DNA of 64,000 bases from Acidobacteriota bacterium (GTDB lineage: Bacteria; Acidobacteriota; Vicinamibacteria; Vicinamibacterales; JAFNAJ01). A program made the translations under genes and the position numbers. Numbering within the stretch: the stretch's first letter is position 1; every line of letters begins with the position of its first letter. The stretch is from positions 1-64,000 of the forward strand of contig JAHDVP010000017.1 of assembly GCA_023384575.1 (NCBI GenBank), written 5' to 3'. The notes beneath the pieces were generated by a model. The model was not told the origin of the DNA, did no database searches, and was given only the letters and a program-made list of their open reading frames with translations. This document shows, piece by piece, positions 20,340 to 29,077 of the stretch.

Positions 20340-20368
20340 TGACGGACGGTGCAACGGGATATGACGGA
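20340..20368. promoter_or_regulatory. Direct repeat TGACGGA x2, 22 bp apart, between gntR and hutI
   Basis: TGACGGA occurs at 20340-20346 and 20362-20368 in the 101-bp divergent region. Two-turn spacing puts both on one DNA face, so a regulator site is possible; the signal is weak. Confidence 0.2.
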
Positions 20369-20386
20369 GCGGCCCGAGACTGCGCG

Positions 20387-21616
20387 ATGCCTCTGCTGAC
20401 CCACATCGGCGTCCTGTCGACCCCGCGCGCGGGCGCCCCGCAGGGGACCCTGGAGTCGATCCCCGACGCGTGCCTCGTCTGGCGCGACGATCGGATCGCC
20501 TGGGTCGGTCCCCGCCACGCCCTGCCAGCGCACTTCGACGACGAAGCGCCCATCGACGCCCGGGGACGGCTCGTCGTGCCGGGCCTCGTCGACTGTCACA
20601 CGCACCTTGCCTTCGGCGGCTGGCGTGCGGACGAGTTCGATCGACGGCTGCGGGGCGAGAGTTATCTCGACATCGCCCGGACGGGCGGCGGCATCCTTCG
20701 CACCGTGGCACAGACGCGCGCGGCCTCGTTCGATTCGCTGCTCGAGTCGTCTCGCGAGAAGGCACACGAGATGCTGTCGCTCGGGGTCACCACCCTCGAG
20801 TGCAAGAGCGGATATGGCCTGGACGTCCCCACCGAGCTGCGGCTGCTGGAGGTCTACGCCACGCTGGCGCGCGTCGGGCCGCAACGGATCGTGCCGACGT
20901 TCCTCGGGGCACACACGGTGCCCGCGGAACATCGGGCGGCGCCGGGGGCCTTCCTGGACGTCGTCTGTCACGAGATGCTGCCCGCGATAGCGGAGCGGGG
21001 CCTTGCGCGCTTCTGCGACGTCTTCGTCGAGGACGGCGCCTTCACGCCAGCGGACGCGCGCCGGCTCATGGCGATGGCGCAGCGGTACGGGCTCCGGCCG
21101 AAGCTCCACGTCGATCAGTTGCACGATGGTGGCGGCGCCGCGCTCGCGGCGGAGCTCGAGGCCATCTCGGCCGACCATCTCGAGCACGTGTCGGCGCACG
21201 GCATCGAGCGGCTCGCGGAGGCTGGCGTCGTGGCCGTCAGTCTGCCGATCGCCTCGCTCTACCTGCAGCAGCCGCCGATGCCGGCGCGACCACTCCTCGA
21301 GGCAGGCGTGCCCGTGGCCGTCGCCACCGACTTCAACCCGGGAACGGCGCCGAGCGGCCACCTCCCGCTCGCGATGACCCTGGCGTGCACGACGCAGCGC
21401 ATGACGCCTGGAGAGGTGCTGGCGGGTGCAACGCTCGTCGCGGCCCGCGCCATCGGCCTCGAGGGGGAGATCGGCTCGCTCGAGCCGGGAAAGCGCGCCG
21501 ACTTCGCGTTGATCGACGCGCCCGACGTCGGCCACTGGCTCTATCGCTTCCGCGGCAATGCCTGCACCGACGCCTACATCGGCGGCGCGTGCGCGTGGAG
21601 CGCGCCGGCGGCGTGA
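20387..21616 (+). CDS. hutI: Imidazolonepropionase
   Basis: 409 aa, full length. Amidohydrolase that opens 4-imidazolone-5-propanoate to formiminoglutamate, the third step of histidine degradation. Metal ligands: HxH in LVDCHTHLAFGG, His in FLGAHTVPAEH, His in the HVSAHG region and Asp in VATDFNPGTAPS. The first strand GRLVVPGLVDCHTHL is typical. It stands alone on + next to the divergent GntR regulator. hutU and hutH lie 2.3 kb downstream, beyond a two-gene unit on the other strand, so the hut genes are in at least three transcription units. Confidence 0.96.
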   Translation: MPLLTHIGVLSTPRAGAPQGTLESIPDACLVWRDDRIAWVGPRHALPAHFDDEAPIDARGRLVVPGLVDCHTHLAFGGWRADEFDRRLRGESYLDIARTGGGILRTVAQTRAASFDSLLESSREKAHEMLSLGVTTLECKSGYGLDVPTELRLLEVYATLARVGPQRIVPTFLGAHTVPAEHRAAPGAFLDVVCHEMLPAIAERGLARFCDVFVEDGAFTPADARRLMAMAQRYGLRPKLHVDQLHDGGGAALAAELEAISADHLEHVSAHGIERLAEAGVVAVSLPIASLYLQQPPMPARPLLEAGVPVAVATDFNPGTAPSGHLPLAMTLACTTQRMTPGEVLAGATLVAARAIGLEGEIGSLEPGKRADFALIDAPDVGHWLYRFRGNACTDAYIGGACAWSAPAA

Positions 21617-21629
21617 CGCTCGAGAGTCT

Positions 21630-21713
21630 GGCTGACGGCTACCGGCCACCGACCGCCGGCCAGCACGATGAGAATCGCCTCCAACCAGGCCGCCAGCCGC
21701 CAGCCACCAGCCG
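21630..21713. repeat. Two opposed arrays of a 7-bp repeat between convergent hutI and the SPFH gene
   Basis: Array 1 (21630-21664), 7-bp steps: GGCTGAC, GGCTACC, GGCCACC, GACCGCC, GGCCAGC. Array 2 (21685-21713) is the complement: CCAGGCCG then CCAGCCG, CCAGCCA, CCAGCCG. The arrays face each other across 20 bp, so the transcript can fold into a long imperfect stem. The site is a convergent gene end, like the related array at 34874. It may act as a terminator or be a REP-like element. Confidence 0.6.
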
Positions 21714-21756
21714 AATCGTCCCAGTGGGTCCAGTAACGGCCCGGTGACGCGCGCGG

Positions 21757-22032
21757 TCAGGACGACCGCGTCATGACGCGGTCCCTCAGCCTCCGTTCGA
21801 GCTCGTGTTCCGAGAGTCCCTGCCAGCCCGCCATCTCGGTGGTGAGGTCCACGAGATGCACGCGGTCGATGAAGGGGAAGACGACGTGCAGGCCAGGCCG
21901 CAGCACGTGGCTCAACCGGCCGAGCCTGAAGACGAGTCCCCTATGGTCGGTCCGCACCAGCGTGAGGCTTCTCGCCGTCACGACGAGAGCCAAGAGCAAT
22001 GGCAGCAGCGCGACGAGGACGAAGGCGTCCAT
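21757..22032 (-). CDS. Mini SPFH (stomatin/slipin-like) membrane protein, N-terminal part only
   Basis: 91 aa. A hydrophobic N-terminal segment (residues 3-22) leads into TDHRGLVFRLGRLSHVLRPGLH and FPFIDRVHLVDL, the opening strands of the SPFH/band-7 domain as in slipins. Typical slipins are 250 aa or more, so most of the SPFH domain and the coiled coil are missing; the last 30 residues are a charged helix. Only about 140 bp separate the stop from hutI, so the lost part is not next to it. It starts 12 nt after the FTCD stop and must be co-transcribed with it. It could be a functional membrane microprotein or a decayed remnant. Confidence 0.65.
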   Translation of the reverse strand: MDAFVLVALLPLLLALVVTARSLTLVRTDHRGLVFRLGRLSHVLRPGLHVVFPFIDRVHLVDLTTEMAGWQGLSEHELERRLRDRVMTRSS

Positions 22033-22044
22033 CGGGCATCTCGC

Positions 22045-23703
22045 TCAGTCGTCGAGCCCGGCGAGGATCCGGTCGCACGCCGCGCGCGCGTCGGTGACCA
22101 GCTGCCGGCACTCGTCGGTGCACGACCGTTTGAAGTCCTGATCCTCGATCGACGCGAGGTTCGTCTTCACGTTGAGGGCGGCACCCTCGACCGCGGCGCG
22201 CCCCATCAAGGCCCCGACGCCGGCGTCGCTTCGTGAGTTCCTGTTGCCCCTGGCCGCCATCACCTCGGCAATCGCGACCGCCTCGAGGGCAAGGCGCGCG
22301 GTGTCGAGCGGGACGCGCGCGGCACCCTGGTTGGCCGCTTCGAGTGCCGCCGCCCGTGCCGCCTGCTCTTCGGGCGTGCCCTTCGGGAGACGCATGGCCT
22401 CGAGCACCGCGTTGAAGGCGTTCGTGTCGGCATCGACCAGCCCGGCCAGGCTCGCCTTGACCTCCTGAGCGCGTTCGGCGAGGGCCGAGAGCTCCGCCCA
22501 GGCGTCCTCGTAACCCTTCTTGCCGACGCTGACGCCGGCCACCATGGCGCCGAGCGCGGCGGCGAGGCTGCCGGCCAGGGCGGCCACCGAGCCCCCGCCC
22601 GGCGCAGGCTGTTCACTGGCGACGGCATCGACGAAGCGGTCGACCGAGAGCGCGATGAGCGGCGCCGGCGTGCGGAAGTGGTACTCGATGACCTTGCGCG
22701 AGGCATCGAACGGGCCGAGCTGCGCCAGGCCGAGCGTCCTGACCGCGAGGTCGACGAGGTCGCGTTCCGACGCTCCGGTCGAGCGGCCCTGCCGGCGCAG
22801 GTAGAACCGTCCGGCATCCACGAGCGGGGCGAGCGGCACCATTCCCACGAGTTCCGAGCCGGTGACGCGCAGCCCGCGCGCCGCAGCCTCCTCGCACACG
22901 GTCTCGAAGACGACGTGCAGGGGCGTGGTCTGGAAGTCGAGCAGGTTGATGGACACCTGCGCCTGGCCGTACTCCTCGATGTACCAGCCGATTGCCCTGA
23001 CCGCACGCAGGCGCCCGGGGACCTTCACCGCCTGGCCTGTCGCCTCGCGCACGATCTCGCCCCGCTCGTCGCGCTTCGCCCGGCCCGCTTCGCGGATGGT
23101 GAGCGCGATGTCGTGGGCGAGTCCGCGGTCGCGCGTATTGAGGTTCACGTTGTATGCGACCAGGAACTCGCGGGCCCCGACGACCGTGGCTCCTGTCCGA
23201 GGGTTGAAGCGTGCAGGCCCGCAGTCGGGGGCCCAGGCCGGGTCGGCGAGCTTCTTCGGCAGGCCCTCGTACTCGCCGGCGCGGATGGCCGCGAGGCTGC
23301 GCCGCGCCTCGGACGAAGCGGCGTGCTCGTAGAAGTAGACCGGGATACCCAGCTCGTCGGCGAGGCGCGAGCCGACGCCTCGCGCCAGCGTGACGCAGGC
23401 GTCCATCGTGATGCCGGCCACGGGCACGAACGGGCAGACGTCGAGCGCGCCCATGCGGGGATGCGCGCCGTGGTGCCGCGACATGTCGATGAGTTCGGCC
23501 GCCCGTGCCGCCCCCCGGAACGCCGCCTCGGCCACGGCACCGGGCGGGCCGACGAACGTGTAGACGGTGCGGTTGGTATCGGCGCCGGGGTCGACGTCGA
23601 GCAGCTTGACGTCGCTCACGCCGCGGATGGCCGCGGCGATGGCGTCGATGACGGCGCGATCGCGGCCCTCGGAGAAGTTGGGCACACACTCGACGAGCTG
23701 CAT
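22045..23703 (-). CDS. ftcD: Bifunctional glutamate formimidoyltransferase / formimidoyl-THF cyclodeaminase
   Basis: 552 aa, the size of the fused mammalian FTCD enzyme. Residues 1 to about 325 are the formiminotransferase (start [43 protein letters not shown]), which moves the formimino group of FIGLU to tetrahydrofolate and releases glutamate. About 345-552 is the helical cyclodeaminase ([19 protein letters not shown]), giving 5,10-methenyl-THF and ammonia. This completes the hut pathway without HutG/HutF. AAGGGG lies upstream of the ATG. It is divergent from hutU across 238 bp, with the SPFH gene 12 nt downstream. Confidence 0.95.
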   Translation of the reverse strand: MQLVECVPNFSEGRDRAVIDAIAAAIRGVSDVKLLDVDPGADTNRTVYTFVGPPGAVAEAAFRGAARAAELIDMSRHHGAHPRMGALDVCPFVPVAGITMDACVTLARGVGSRLADELGIPVYFYEHAASSEARRSLAAIRAGEYEGLPKKLADPAWAPDCGPARFNPRTGATVVGAREFLVAYNVNLNTRDRGLAHDIALTIREAGRAKRDERGEIVREATGQAVKVPGRLRAVRAIGWYIEEYGQAQVSINLLDFQTTPLHVVFETVCEEAAARGLRVTGSELVGMVPLAPLVDAGRFYLRRQGRSTGASERDLVDLAVRTLGLAQLGPFDASRKVIEYHFRTPAPLIALSVDRFVDAVASEQPAPGGGSVAALAGSLAAALGAMVAGVSVGKKGYEDAWAELSALAERAQEVKASLAGLVDADTNAFNAVLEAMRLPKGTPEEQAARAAALEAANQGAARVPLDTARLALEAVAIAEVMAARGNRNSRSDAGVGALMGRAAVEGAALNVKTNLASIEDQDFKRSCTDECRQLVTDARAACDRILAGLDD

Positions 23704-23796
23704 GGATGACGCCCCTTCGATACGCGAACCGGCCGACGAGGCCGGTCAGCGGCCAGCGTACGGGTCCGACTCGACGCGGTCAAGGTGCAGGCGGCT

Positions 23797-23804
23797 GGTA
23801 TACC
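23797..23804. promoter_or_regulatory. Palindrome GGTATACC, candidate GntR/FCD operator between ftcD and hutU
   Basis: The perfect 8-bp palindrome GGTATACC is followed 11 bp on by a second GGTAT (23808-23812), in the middle of the divergent region. FCD-type GntR regulators commonly bind short palindromes centred on GTATAC, and one is encoded at 19620. No matching site was seen at hutI. Confidence 0.35.
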
Positions 23805-23941
23805 GGTGGTATGCGGCAATCTGCGCCGGCCAGGGTTCCGCGTTCGCCCCGCCGGGAGCGGACGGGCGTAGCATGACGGAGGGAGCGGCCCGCCCGGCTG
23901 CGGCGGGGCGGGACCGCGTCCGGCATCCCGAGGAGTCGCCG

Positions 23942-25624
23942 ATGACGACCACCCCTCTCGCCCCCGCGGCGGCACCCATCGTGCGCGCCCCGCGGGGAAC
24001 GTCGCTGTCGTGCCGGGGCTGGCACCAGGAAGCGGCCCTGCGCATGCTGATGAACAACCTCGACCCCGATGTCGCCGAGCGCCCCGCCGACCTCGTCGTC
24101 TACGGCGGTGGCGGCAAGGCGGCCCGCACCTGGGAGGCGTTCCACGCCATCGTGGCCACGCTGAAGCGTCTCGGCAACGACGAGACGCTGCTCGTCCAGA
24201 GCGGCAAGCCCGTGGGCGTGTTCCGCACGCACGACGAGGCGCCCCGCGTGCTGATCGCGAACGCGAACCTCGTGCCCCGGTGGGCCACCTGGGACGAGTT
24301 CCGCCGGCTCGACGCCCTGGGCCTCACGATGTACGGGCAGATGACGGCGGGCTCGTGGATCTACATCGGCACGCAGGGCATCCTGCAGGGCACCTACGAG
24401 ACGTTCGGTGAGTGCGCGGCGCAGCACTTCGGCGGGAGCTTGACGGGCCGCCTCGTGGTCACCGCGGGACTCGGCGGCATGGGCGGGGCGCAGCCGCTCG
24501 CCGTGACGATGAACGGCGGCGTGTGTCTCGCCGTCGAGGTCGATCCGACGCGGATCGAGAAGCGGCTGGCCACGGGGTACTGCGACCGATCGACCCACTC
24601 GCTCGATGCGGCGCTCGCCGAGGCCGAAGCCGCCCGACAGGCCGGCACGCCGCTGTCGATTGCCCTGCTCGGCAACATCGCCGAGGTGCTCCCCGAAGTC
24701 GTCCGGCGCGGCGTGGTGCCGGACGTGCTGACCGACCAGACGGCGGCACACGACCTGCGCATCGGGTACATCCCGGCGCGCACGAGCCTGGACCGCGCGC
24801 GCGAGTGGCGGGAGCACGATCCCGTCGGCTACGAGTCGGCGGTGCTCGACTCGATGGCCGTGCACGTCGACGCCATGCTCGCCCTGCAGGCGAAGGGCAG
24901 CGTGGCGTTCGACTACGGCAACAACCTGCGCGGGCAGGTCGCCGACCGGCGGGGCATGGCGCACGCCTTTGGCATCCCGGGGTTCGTGCCCGCCTTCATC
25001 CGGCCGCTGTTCTGCCGCGGCGCGGGCCCGTTCCGCTGGGCGGCGCTCTCGGGCGACCCGGCCGACATCGCGGTCACCGATCGCGCGATCGCCGATCTCT
25101 TCCCGGAGAAGGCACGGCTCGTACGCTGGCTGCGTCTCGCCGGCGAGCGCGTGCGGTTCCAGGGACTGCCGGCCCGGATCTGCTGGCTGGAGTACGGCGA
25201 GCGGGCGGAAGCGGGGCAGCGGTTCAACTGGCTCGTGACGCACGGCAAGGTCGCGGCGCCGATCGTGATCGGCCGCGACCATCTCGACACGGGGTCGGTC
25301 GCTTCGCCCAACCGCGAGACCGAGGGCATGCGCGACGGGTCGGACGCGATTGCGGACTGGCCGCTGCTCAACGCGCTCGTCAACACCGCCTGCGGCGCAA
25401 GCTGGGTGTCGATCCACCACGGCGGCGGCGTCGGCATCGGGTACTCGCTCCACGCGGGCATGGTCGCGGTGGCCGACGGCACCGCGATGGCCACCCGACG
25501 GCTCGACCGCGTGCTCACGGCCGACCCGGGTACCGGCGTGATGCGCCATGCCGACGCCGGATACGAACTGGCGATCGAGACCGCGCGCGAACGTGGTGTC
25601 GACCTGCCGATGGTGACGCGATGA
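23942..25624 (+). CDS. hutU: Urocanate hydratase
   Basis: 560 aa, full length. It hydrates urocanate to imidazolonepropionate with tightly bound NAD+. Family hallmarks: [49 protein letters not shown] and the C-terminal [24 protein letters not shown] 23942 has GAGGAG 7 nt upstream; an earlier in-frame ATG (23874) would add an Arg/Ala-rich tail unlike the family. The stop overlaps the hutH start by ATGA, so hutU-hutH are translationally coupled. Confidence 0.97.
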   Translation: MTTTPLAPAAAPIVRAPRGTSLSCRGWHQEAALRMLMNNLDPDVAERPADLVVYGGGGKAARTWEAFHAIVATLKRLGNDETLLVQSGKPVGVFRTHDEAPRVLIANANLVPRWATWDEFRRLDALGLTMYGQMTAGSWIYIGTQGILQGTYETFGECAAQHFGGSLTGRLVVTAGLGGMGGAQPLAVTMNGGVCLAVEVDPTRIEKRLATGYCDRSTHSLDAALAEAEAARQAGTPLSIALLGNIAEVLPEVVRRGVVPDVLTDQTAAHDLRIGYIPARTSLDRAREWREHDPVGYESAVLDSMAVHVDAMLALQAKGSVAFDYGNNLRGQVADRRGMAHAFGIPGFVPAFIRPLFCRGAGPFRWAALSGDPADIAVTDRAIADLFPEKARLVRWLRLAGERVRFQGLPARICWLEYGERAEAGQRFNWLVTHGKVAAPIVIGRDHLDTGSVASPNRETEGMRDGSDAIADWPLLNALVNTACGASWVSIHHGGGVGIGYSLHAGMVAVADGTAMATRRLDRVLTADPGTGVMRHADAGYELAIETARERGVDLPMVTR

Positions 25625-27174
25625 GGGCCCGTGGCGGGCCGCCGGCCACCGTGGCGGCCGTCGCCGGGCCTCCGGCGATCGACGGACACGTTCGCGTGGC
25701 GCACCTCTCCGACGACCTGGCACGCCGGATGACACGACTGGCCACCGACGGCGCCGACCTCGACCGTTCCAGGAGCGTCGTAGAACGCGCCTTGTCGACC
25801 GGGGGTACCTATTACGGCATCAATACCGGCTTCGGCGTCCTGGCCAGCACGCGGATCGCGCGTGCCGACGTCGAGCGGCTGCAGCGCAACCTGCTCGTGA
25901 GTCATGCGGTGGGTGTCGGCGATCCGGTGCCGAAGCCGATCGCGCGGGTCATGCTCGGACTCAAGATTCACGCCCTCGCGCTCGGCTACTCGGGGGTGTC
26001 GCGGCGGACCTTCGATCGACTGCTCGACTTCGCGCGGCTCGATCTCGTCCCCGTCGTGCCGCTGCAGGGCAGCGTCGGTGCGTCGGGTGACCTGGCCCCG
26101 CTCGCGCACCTGTGCCTGCCGCTCATCGGCCAGGGCGCGTTCTGGAGCGCCGATGGCCGCGAGACCAGGTCGGCGGCCGACGTGCTCGCGGCCCACGGCC
26201 TCGCGCCGATCGAGCTGCAGGCCAAGGACGGCCTGGCCCTGATCAATGGGACCCAGTTCATGGCCGCGCACGGCGCCTGGGCGCTCGAGCGGGCGCTCCG
26301 CCTGGTCCGCCTGGCCGATCTCGCCGGGGCGCTGTCGCTCGAGGCGCTCGAAGGGCGCTCGGCGCCGTTCGACCCCCGCGTGCACGGGGTCAGACCGCAT
26401 CCCGGCCAGGCCGCGTCGGCAGCCGAGGTGATGCGGTTCGTCGCCGGCAGTCAGCTGGTCGATCGGCCCGGGACCGGGCGGGTGCAGGATCCCTACAGCC
26501 TGCGCTGCCTCCCCCAGGTCCACGGCGCGAGCCGCGATGCCCTGGAGTACGCCCGCGCGGTCGTCGAGACCGAGATCAACTCGGTCACCGACAATCCTCT
26601 CGTCTTCGCCGAGGGCGACATCATCAGTGGCGGCAACTTCCACGGGCAGCCGCTCGCGCTGGCGCTCGACTTCGCGGCCATGGCGCTCGCCGAACTGGCG
26701 AGCATCAGCGAACGGCGCACGTACCTGCTGCTCGACGGCCGGCATGGCCTGCCGCAGATGCTCGTCAACCACCAGGGGCTCAATTCGGGGCTCATGATGG
26801 TGCAGTACACCGCCGCGGCGCTCGTGTCCGAGAACAAGGGGCTCTGCCACCCCGCGTCGGTCGATTCGATCCCGACCAGCCAGGGGCAGGAGGACCACGT
26901 CAGCATGGGCAGCATCAGCGCAGTGAAGCTCCAGCGGGTGCTGAGCCACGTCGAGACGGTGCTCGCCATCGAGTGTCTGACCGCCGCCCAGGCGATCGAC
27001 TTCCGCGCACCGGCACGGCCCGGGCGCGGGACGAGCGCGGCGCACGCCGCGCTGCGCGCCGTCGTCCCGCACGTCGATCACGACACGACCTTCGACGGCC
27101 TGATCGCGTCGGTCCACGAACTCGTCCAGCACGGAACGCTGCTCTCTGCCGCCGACGAGGCGACGATTCGGTAG
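25621..27174 (+). CDS. hutH: Histidine ammonia-lyase
   Basis: 517 aa. It deaminates histidine to urocanate, the first hut step. The Ala-Ser-Gly that forms the MIO prosthetic group is in [15 protein letters not shown]. Other signatures are [38 protein letters not shown] and [15 protein letters not shown]. The ATG overlaps the hutU stop (ATGA). The first 20 residues (Ala/Gly/Pro-rich) extend beyond most homologues, but the coupling supports this start. Its stop codon overlaps the -10-like hexamer of queG. Confidence 0.97.
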   Translation: MRARGGPPATVAAVAGPPAIDGHVRVAHLSDDLARRMTRLATDGADLDRSRSVVERALSTGGTYYGINTGFGVLASTRIARADVERLQRNLLVSHAVGVGDPVPKPIARVMLGLKIHALALGYSGVSRRTFDRLLDFARLDLVPVVPLQGSVGASGDLAPLAHLCLPLIGQGAFWSADGRETRSAADVLAAHGLAPIELQAKDGLALINGTQFMAAHGAWALERALRLVRLADLAGALSLEALEGRSAPFDPRVHGVRPHPGQAASAAEVMRFVAGSQLVDRPGTGRVQDPYSLRCLPQVHGASRDALEYARAVVETEINSVTDNPLVFAEGDIISGGNFHGQPLALALDFAAMALAELASISERRTYLLLDGRHGLPQMLVNHQGLNSGLMMVQYTAAALVSENKGLCHPASVDSIPTSQGQEDHVSMGSISAVKLQRVLSHVETVLAIECLTAAQAIDFRAPARPGRGTSAAHAALRAVVPHVDHDTTFDGLIASVHELVQHGTLLSAADEATIR

Positions 27175-27177
27175 ACT
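27172..27177 (+). promoter_or_regulatory. -10-like hexamer TAGACT, 6 nt before the queG GTG
   Basis: TAGACT overlaps the hutH stop codon and ends 6 nt before GTG 27184, the geometry of a leaderless transcript. It is the same hexamer as before the gene at 4182. No -35 is visible. Confidence 0.4.
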
Positions 27178-27183
27178 GGGCCC

Positions 27184-28134
27184 GTGGGCCTCACGAGCGA
27201 CCAGGTGAAGGCCGAGGCGAGACGCCAGGGGTTCGACCTGTGCGGCATCGCCCCGGTCGACGCGTTCCCTGAACTGACGTACTTCCGCGAGTGGATCGAC
27301 CGTGGCTACCACGGCGAGATGCACTACCTCGCCCGGTCGGTCGAGCGGCGCCGTGACGTCCGTGCCGTGCTGCCGTCGGCGCGCGCCGTGATCGTGCTGG
27401 GCACGCTGTACGCCGTCGACAGGCCGTACTCCATCGAGATCGCCGACCCCGACGTCGCACGGATCGCCCGCTACGCCTGGGGCGACGACTACCACGTCGT
27501 GATCGGCCGTCGCATGGAGGCCCTGCTGGCCTGGATGCGCGACGCGCACGGGACGCCGTTTGAGGCCCGGCCGTACGTCGACACCGGGCCGGTTCAGGAA
27601 CGCGCCTACGCACAGCGCGCGGGCGTCGGCTGGGTCGGCAAGAACACCTGCCTCATCAATCCCGGTCTGGGATCGTTCCTCTTCCTCTCGGAGATCCTCT
27701 GCAGCCTCCCGCTCGAGCCCGACGAGTCCGGCGTCGACCAGTGCGGCGACTGCACGCTGTGCCTCGAGGCGTGTCCGACCGCCGCGTTCGTCGAACCGTA
27801 CGTGATGGATGCGCGACGCTGCCTCTCGTACCTGACGATCGAGCTGAAGGGCGCGCTGCCAGGCGACCTGGCCGAGGCCGTCGGTCCGCACGTCTACGGA
27901 TGCGACATCTGCCAGGAAGTGTGTCCGTGGAACCAGGCCGTGCCGGTGTCGCACGACCCGGCCTGGCAGCCCCGGGCCGCGTTCGATCGTCCGCGCCTCG
28001 CCGACCTGCGGGCGATGTCGGACGAGGACCTGCGCGCGGCGCTGCGAGGCAGCGCGATGAAGCGCGCCGGGGTCGAAGGGCTGCGGCGCAACCTGGCCGC
28101 GGCACAGGGACGGCCGAACGGCGACACGCGGTGA
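27184..28134 (+). CDS. queG: Epoxyqueuosine reductase QueG
   Basis: 316 aa. Cobalamin- and Fe-S-dependent reduction of epoxyqueuosine to queuosine in tRNA. The first half has the family motifs YVDTGPVQERAYAQRAGVGW and GKNTCLINP. Two 4Fe-4S cysteine sets follow: CGDCTLCLEACPTAA (about residue 186) and CDICQEVCPWN (about 240). It is slightly shorter than proteins carrying the C-terminal HEAT repeats. The start is GTG 27184, 9 nt after hutH, with no Shine-Dalgarno but a TAGACT hexamer at the right distance for leaderless initiation. Confidence 0.95.
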   Translation: MGLTSDQVKAEARRQGFDLCGIAPVDAFPELTYFREWIDRGYHGEMHYLARSVERRRDVRAVLPSARAVIVLGTLYAVDRPYSIEIADPDVARIARYAWGDDYHVVIGRRMEALLAWMRDAHGTPFEARPYVDTGPVQERAYAQRAGVGWVGKNTCLINPGLGSFLFLSEILCSLPLEPDESGVDQCGDCTLCLEACPTAAFVEPYVMDARRCLSYLTIELKGALPGDLAEAVGPHVYGCDICQEVCPWNQAVPVSHDPAWQPRAAFDRPRLADLRAMSDEDLRAALRGSAMKRAGVEGLRRNLAAAQGRPNGDTR

Positions 28135-28149
28135 CGTCGGTTCGACGAG

Positions 28150-28167
28150 GCCGCCGTCGGTGGCGGC
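28150..28167 (+). terminator. Small GC stem-loop after queG
   Basis: GCCGCC (28150-28155) and GGCGGC (28162-28167) form a 6-bp stem with a 6-nt loop 15 nt after the queG stop. No U-tract; weak evidence. Confidence 0.25.
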
Positions 28168-28218
28168 GCCGCGCGGTTCCGGAGGCGAGCCCGGCGTCCG
28201 GTCGGCCGCATGGCGTCG

Positions 28219-28224
28219 TATCAT
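28219..28224 (+). promoter_or_regulatory. -10-like hexamer TATCAT, 7 nt before the yqgE ATG
   Basis: TATCAT ends 7 nt before ATG 28232. The other candidate ATG (28223) lies inside the hexamer, which favours 28232 as the real start of a leaderless message. Confidence 0.35.
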
Positions 28225-28231
28225 GGTGCCC

Positions 28232-28795
28232 ATGGGTGGCCGCACGCGTCCGGAGAACTCGCTCGCGCCCTCGCTGCTCGTGTCGATGCCGCAGTTGACG
28301 GATCCGAACTTCCATCGGACCGTCGTCCTGCTCTGCGAGCATGGTCGAGAGGGGGCCTTCGGCCTCGTGTTGAACCGCCCCACCGACACCGTGGCTGCCG
28401 AGGCCGTCCGCCTGACCCCGCCGCCCCTGCGCGACTCCGGCATCACCCTGTGGGTCGGTGGTCCCGTGGAGCCGCAGCGCGGCTGGATTCTGATGGACGC
28501 CGATCCCGACGACGACGAGTCGGTGGAGGTCGTCGGCGGCCTGTACCTGTCCACCTCGCCGCACGTGCTCCGGAAGCTCATCGAAACCGGGCCCTCGCGA
28601 AGTCGCGTGCTGACCGGATACGCCGGCTGGGCCGCGGGTCAACTCGACGAAGAGATCGCCGCGTCGGCCTGGCTCACGGCCGACGTCGACCTCGACCTCG
28701 TGTTCGACACGCCGGCCGATCAGATGTGGGAGGCCACGATCAGGCGCCTCGGCGCCGATCCCGGCCTGCTCCAGATGGGGCAGGGCGTTCACTGA
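28232..28795 (+). CDS. YqgE/AlgH family protein
   Basis: 187 aa, normal for the family. Conserved blocks are visible: LLVSMPQLTDPNFHRTVVLL, GAFGLVLNRPTD, LWVGGPVEPQRGW, VLTGYAGWAAGQLDEEI and the final DPGLLQMGQGVH. It is a compact cytoplasmic alpha/beta protein; in other bacteria relatives are described as transcriptional regulators (AlgH), but the biochemical role is unsettled. ATG 28232 is preferred over the in-frame ATG 28223 because of the -10-like hexamer; it costs only three residues. Confidence 0.9.
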   Translation: MGGRTRPENSLAPSLLVSMPQLTDPNFHRTVVLLCEHGREGAFGLVLNRPTDTVAAEAVRLTPPPLRDSGITLWVGGPVEPQRGWILMDADPDDDESVEVVGGLYLSTSPHVLRKLIETGPSRSRVLTGYAGWAAGQLDEEIAASAWLTADVDLDLVFDTPADQMWEATIRRLGADPGLLQMGQGVH

Positions 28796-28827
28796 TTGCG
28801 CCGCGGCGATCACGCCACGAGCGTCCT

Positions 28828-28934
28828 GCGCGGCTGCGGCCGCGCACGGCGGGTCGCTGACGGGTTTCCGGCAAAAGGCCACGTGGCTGCCCGCCGTGTC
28901 GCCTGGCCGAAGGCGTGGGGGCGCGTAATCCCCC
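28828..28934 (+). other. Run of four hairpins in the 282-bp yqgE-cytochrome intergenic region
   Basis: Stems: GCGCGG/CCGCGC (28828-28833/28840-28845); ACGGCGGG/CCCGCCGT (28846-28853/28890-28897, extendable by C-G at 28845/28898) around a 36-nt loop containing GCCACGTGGC; CGCCT/AGGCG (28900-28904/28911-28915); GGGGG/CCCCC (28917-28921/28930-28934). They end about 145 nt before the cytochrome start. The density and order suggest a structured leader or a composite terminator; I cannot match it to a known riboswitch class. The remaining 140 bp to the cytochrome gene shows nothing beyond its ribosome site. Confidence 0.4.
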
Positions 28935-29077
28935 GACTTCCGCACCATTTCTTCGGCTTCTCACAGCGTCCGTTGATGGCATCCGGATTGCGGGAGCGCA
29001 GGGTGTGACCGGCTGCCCGCTCGCGGCGGCGGTCCGAACCCTCCCGTGCCGGGCCCTCGCCCGGAGGAGCAGCGCGT

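Noticed and set aside
21752-21770. CGCGGTC/GACCGCG hairpin as a terminator of the mini-SPFH gene
   Set aside because: It overlaps the stop codon and coding end, so it is more likely coding sequence with chance pairing.
24913-28581. Minus-strand open frame of about 1200 codons opposite hutU, hutH, queG and yqgE
   Set aside because: Four well-supported genes occupy the plus strand; the minus frame has no recognisable domain.
28861-28920. c-di-GMP-I (GEMM) riboswitch before the cytochrome gene
   Set aside because: GCAAAAGGCCACGTGGC recalls part of it, but the paired GGCAAACC element, the GNRA loop and the GGGUUACCG end are missing.
28971-29020. Fluoride riboswitch-like GATGGCATCCGG
   Set aside because: The essential CUGAUGA...CCUAC half is absent and the gene downstream is a cytochrome, not a fluoride exporter.
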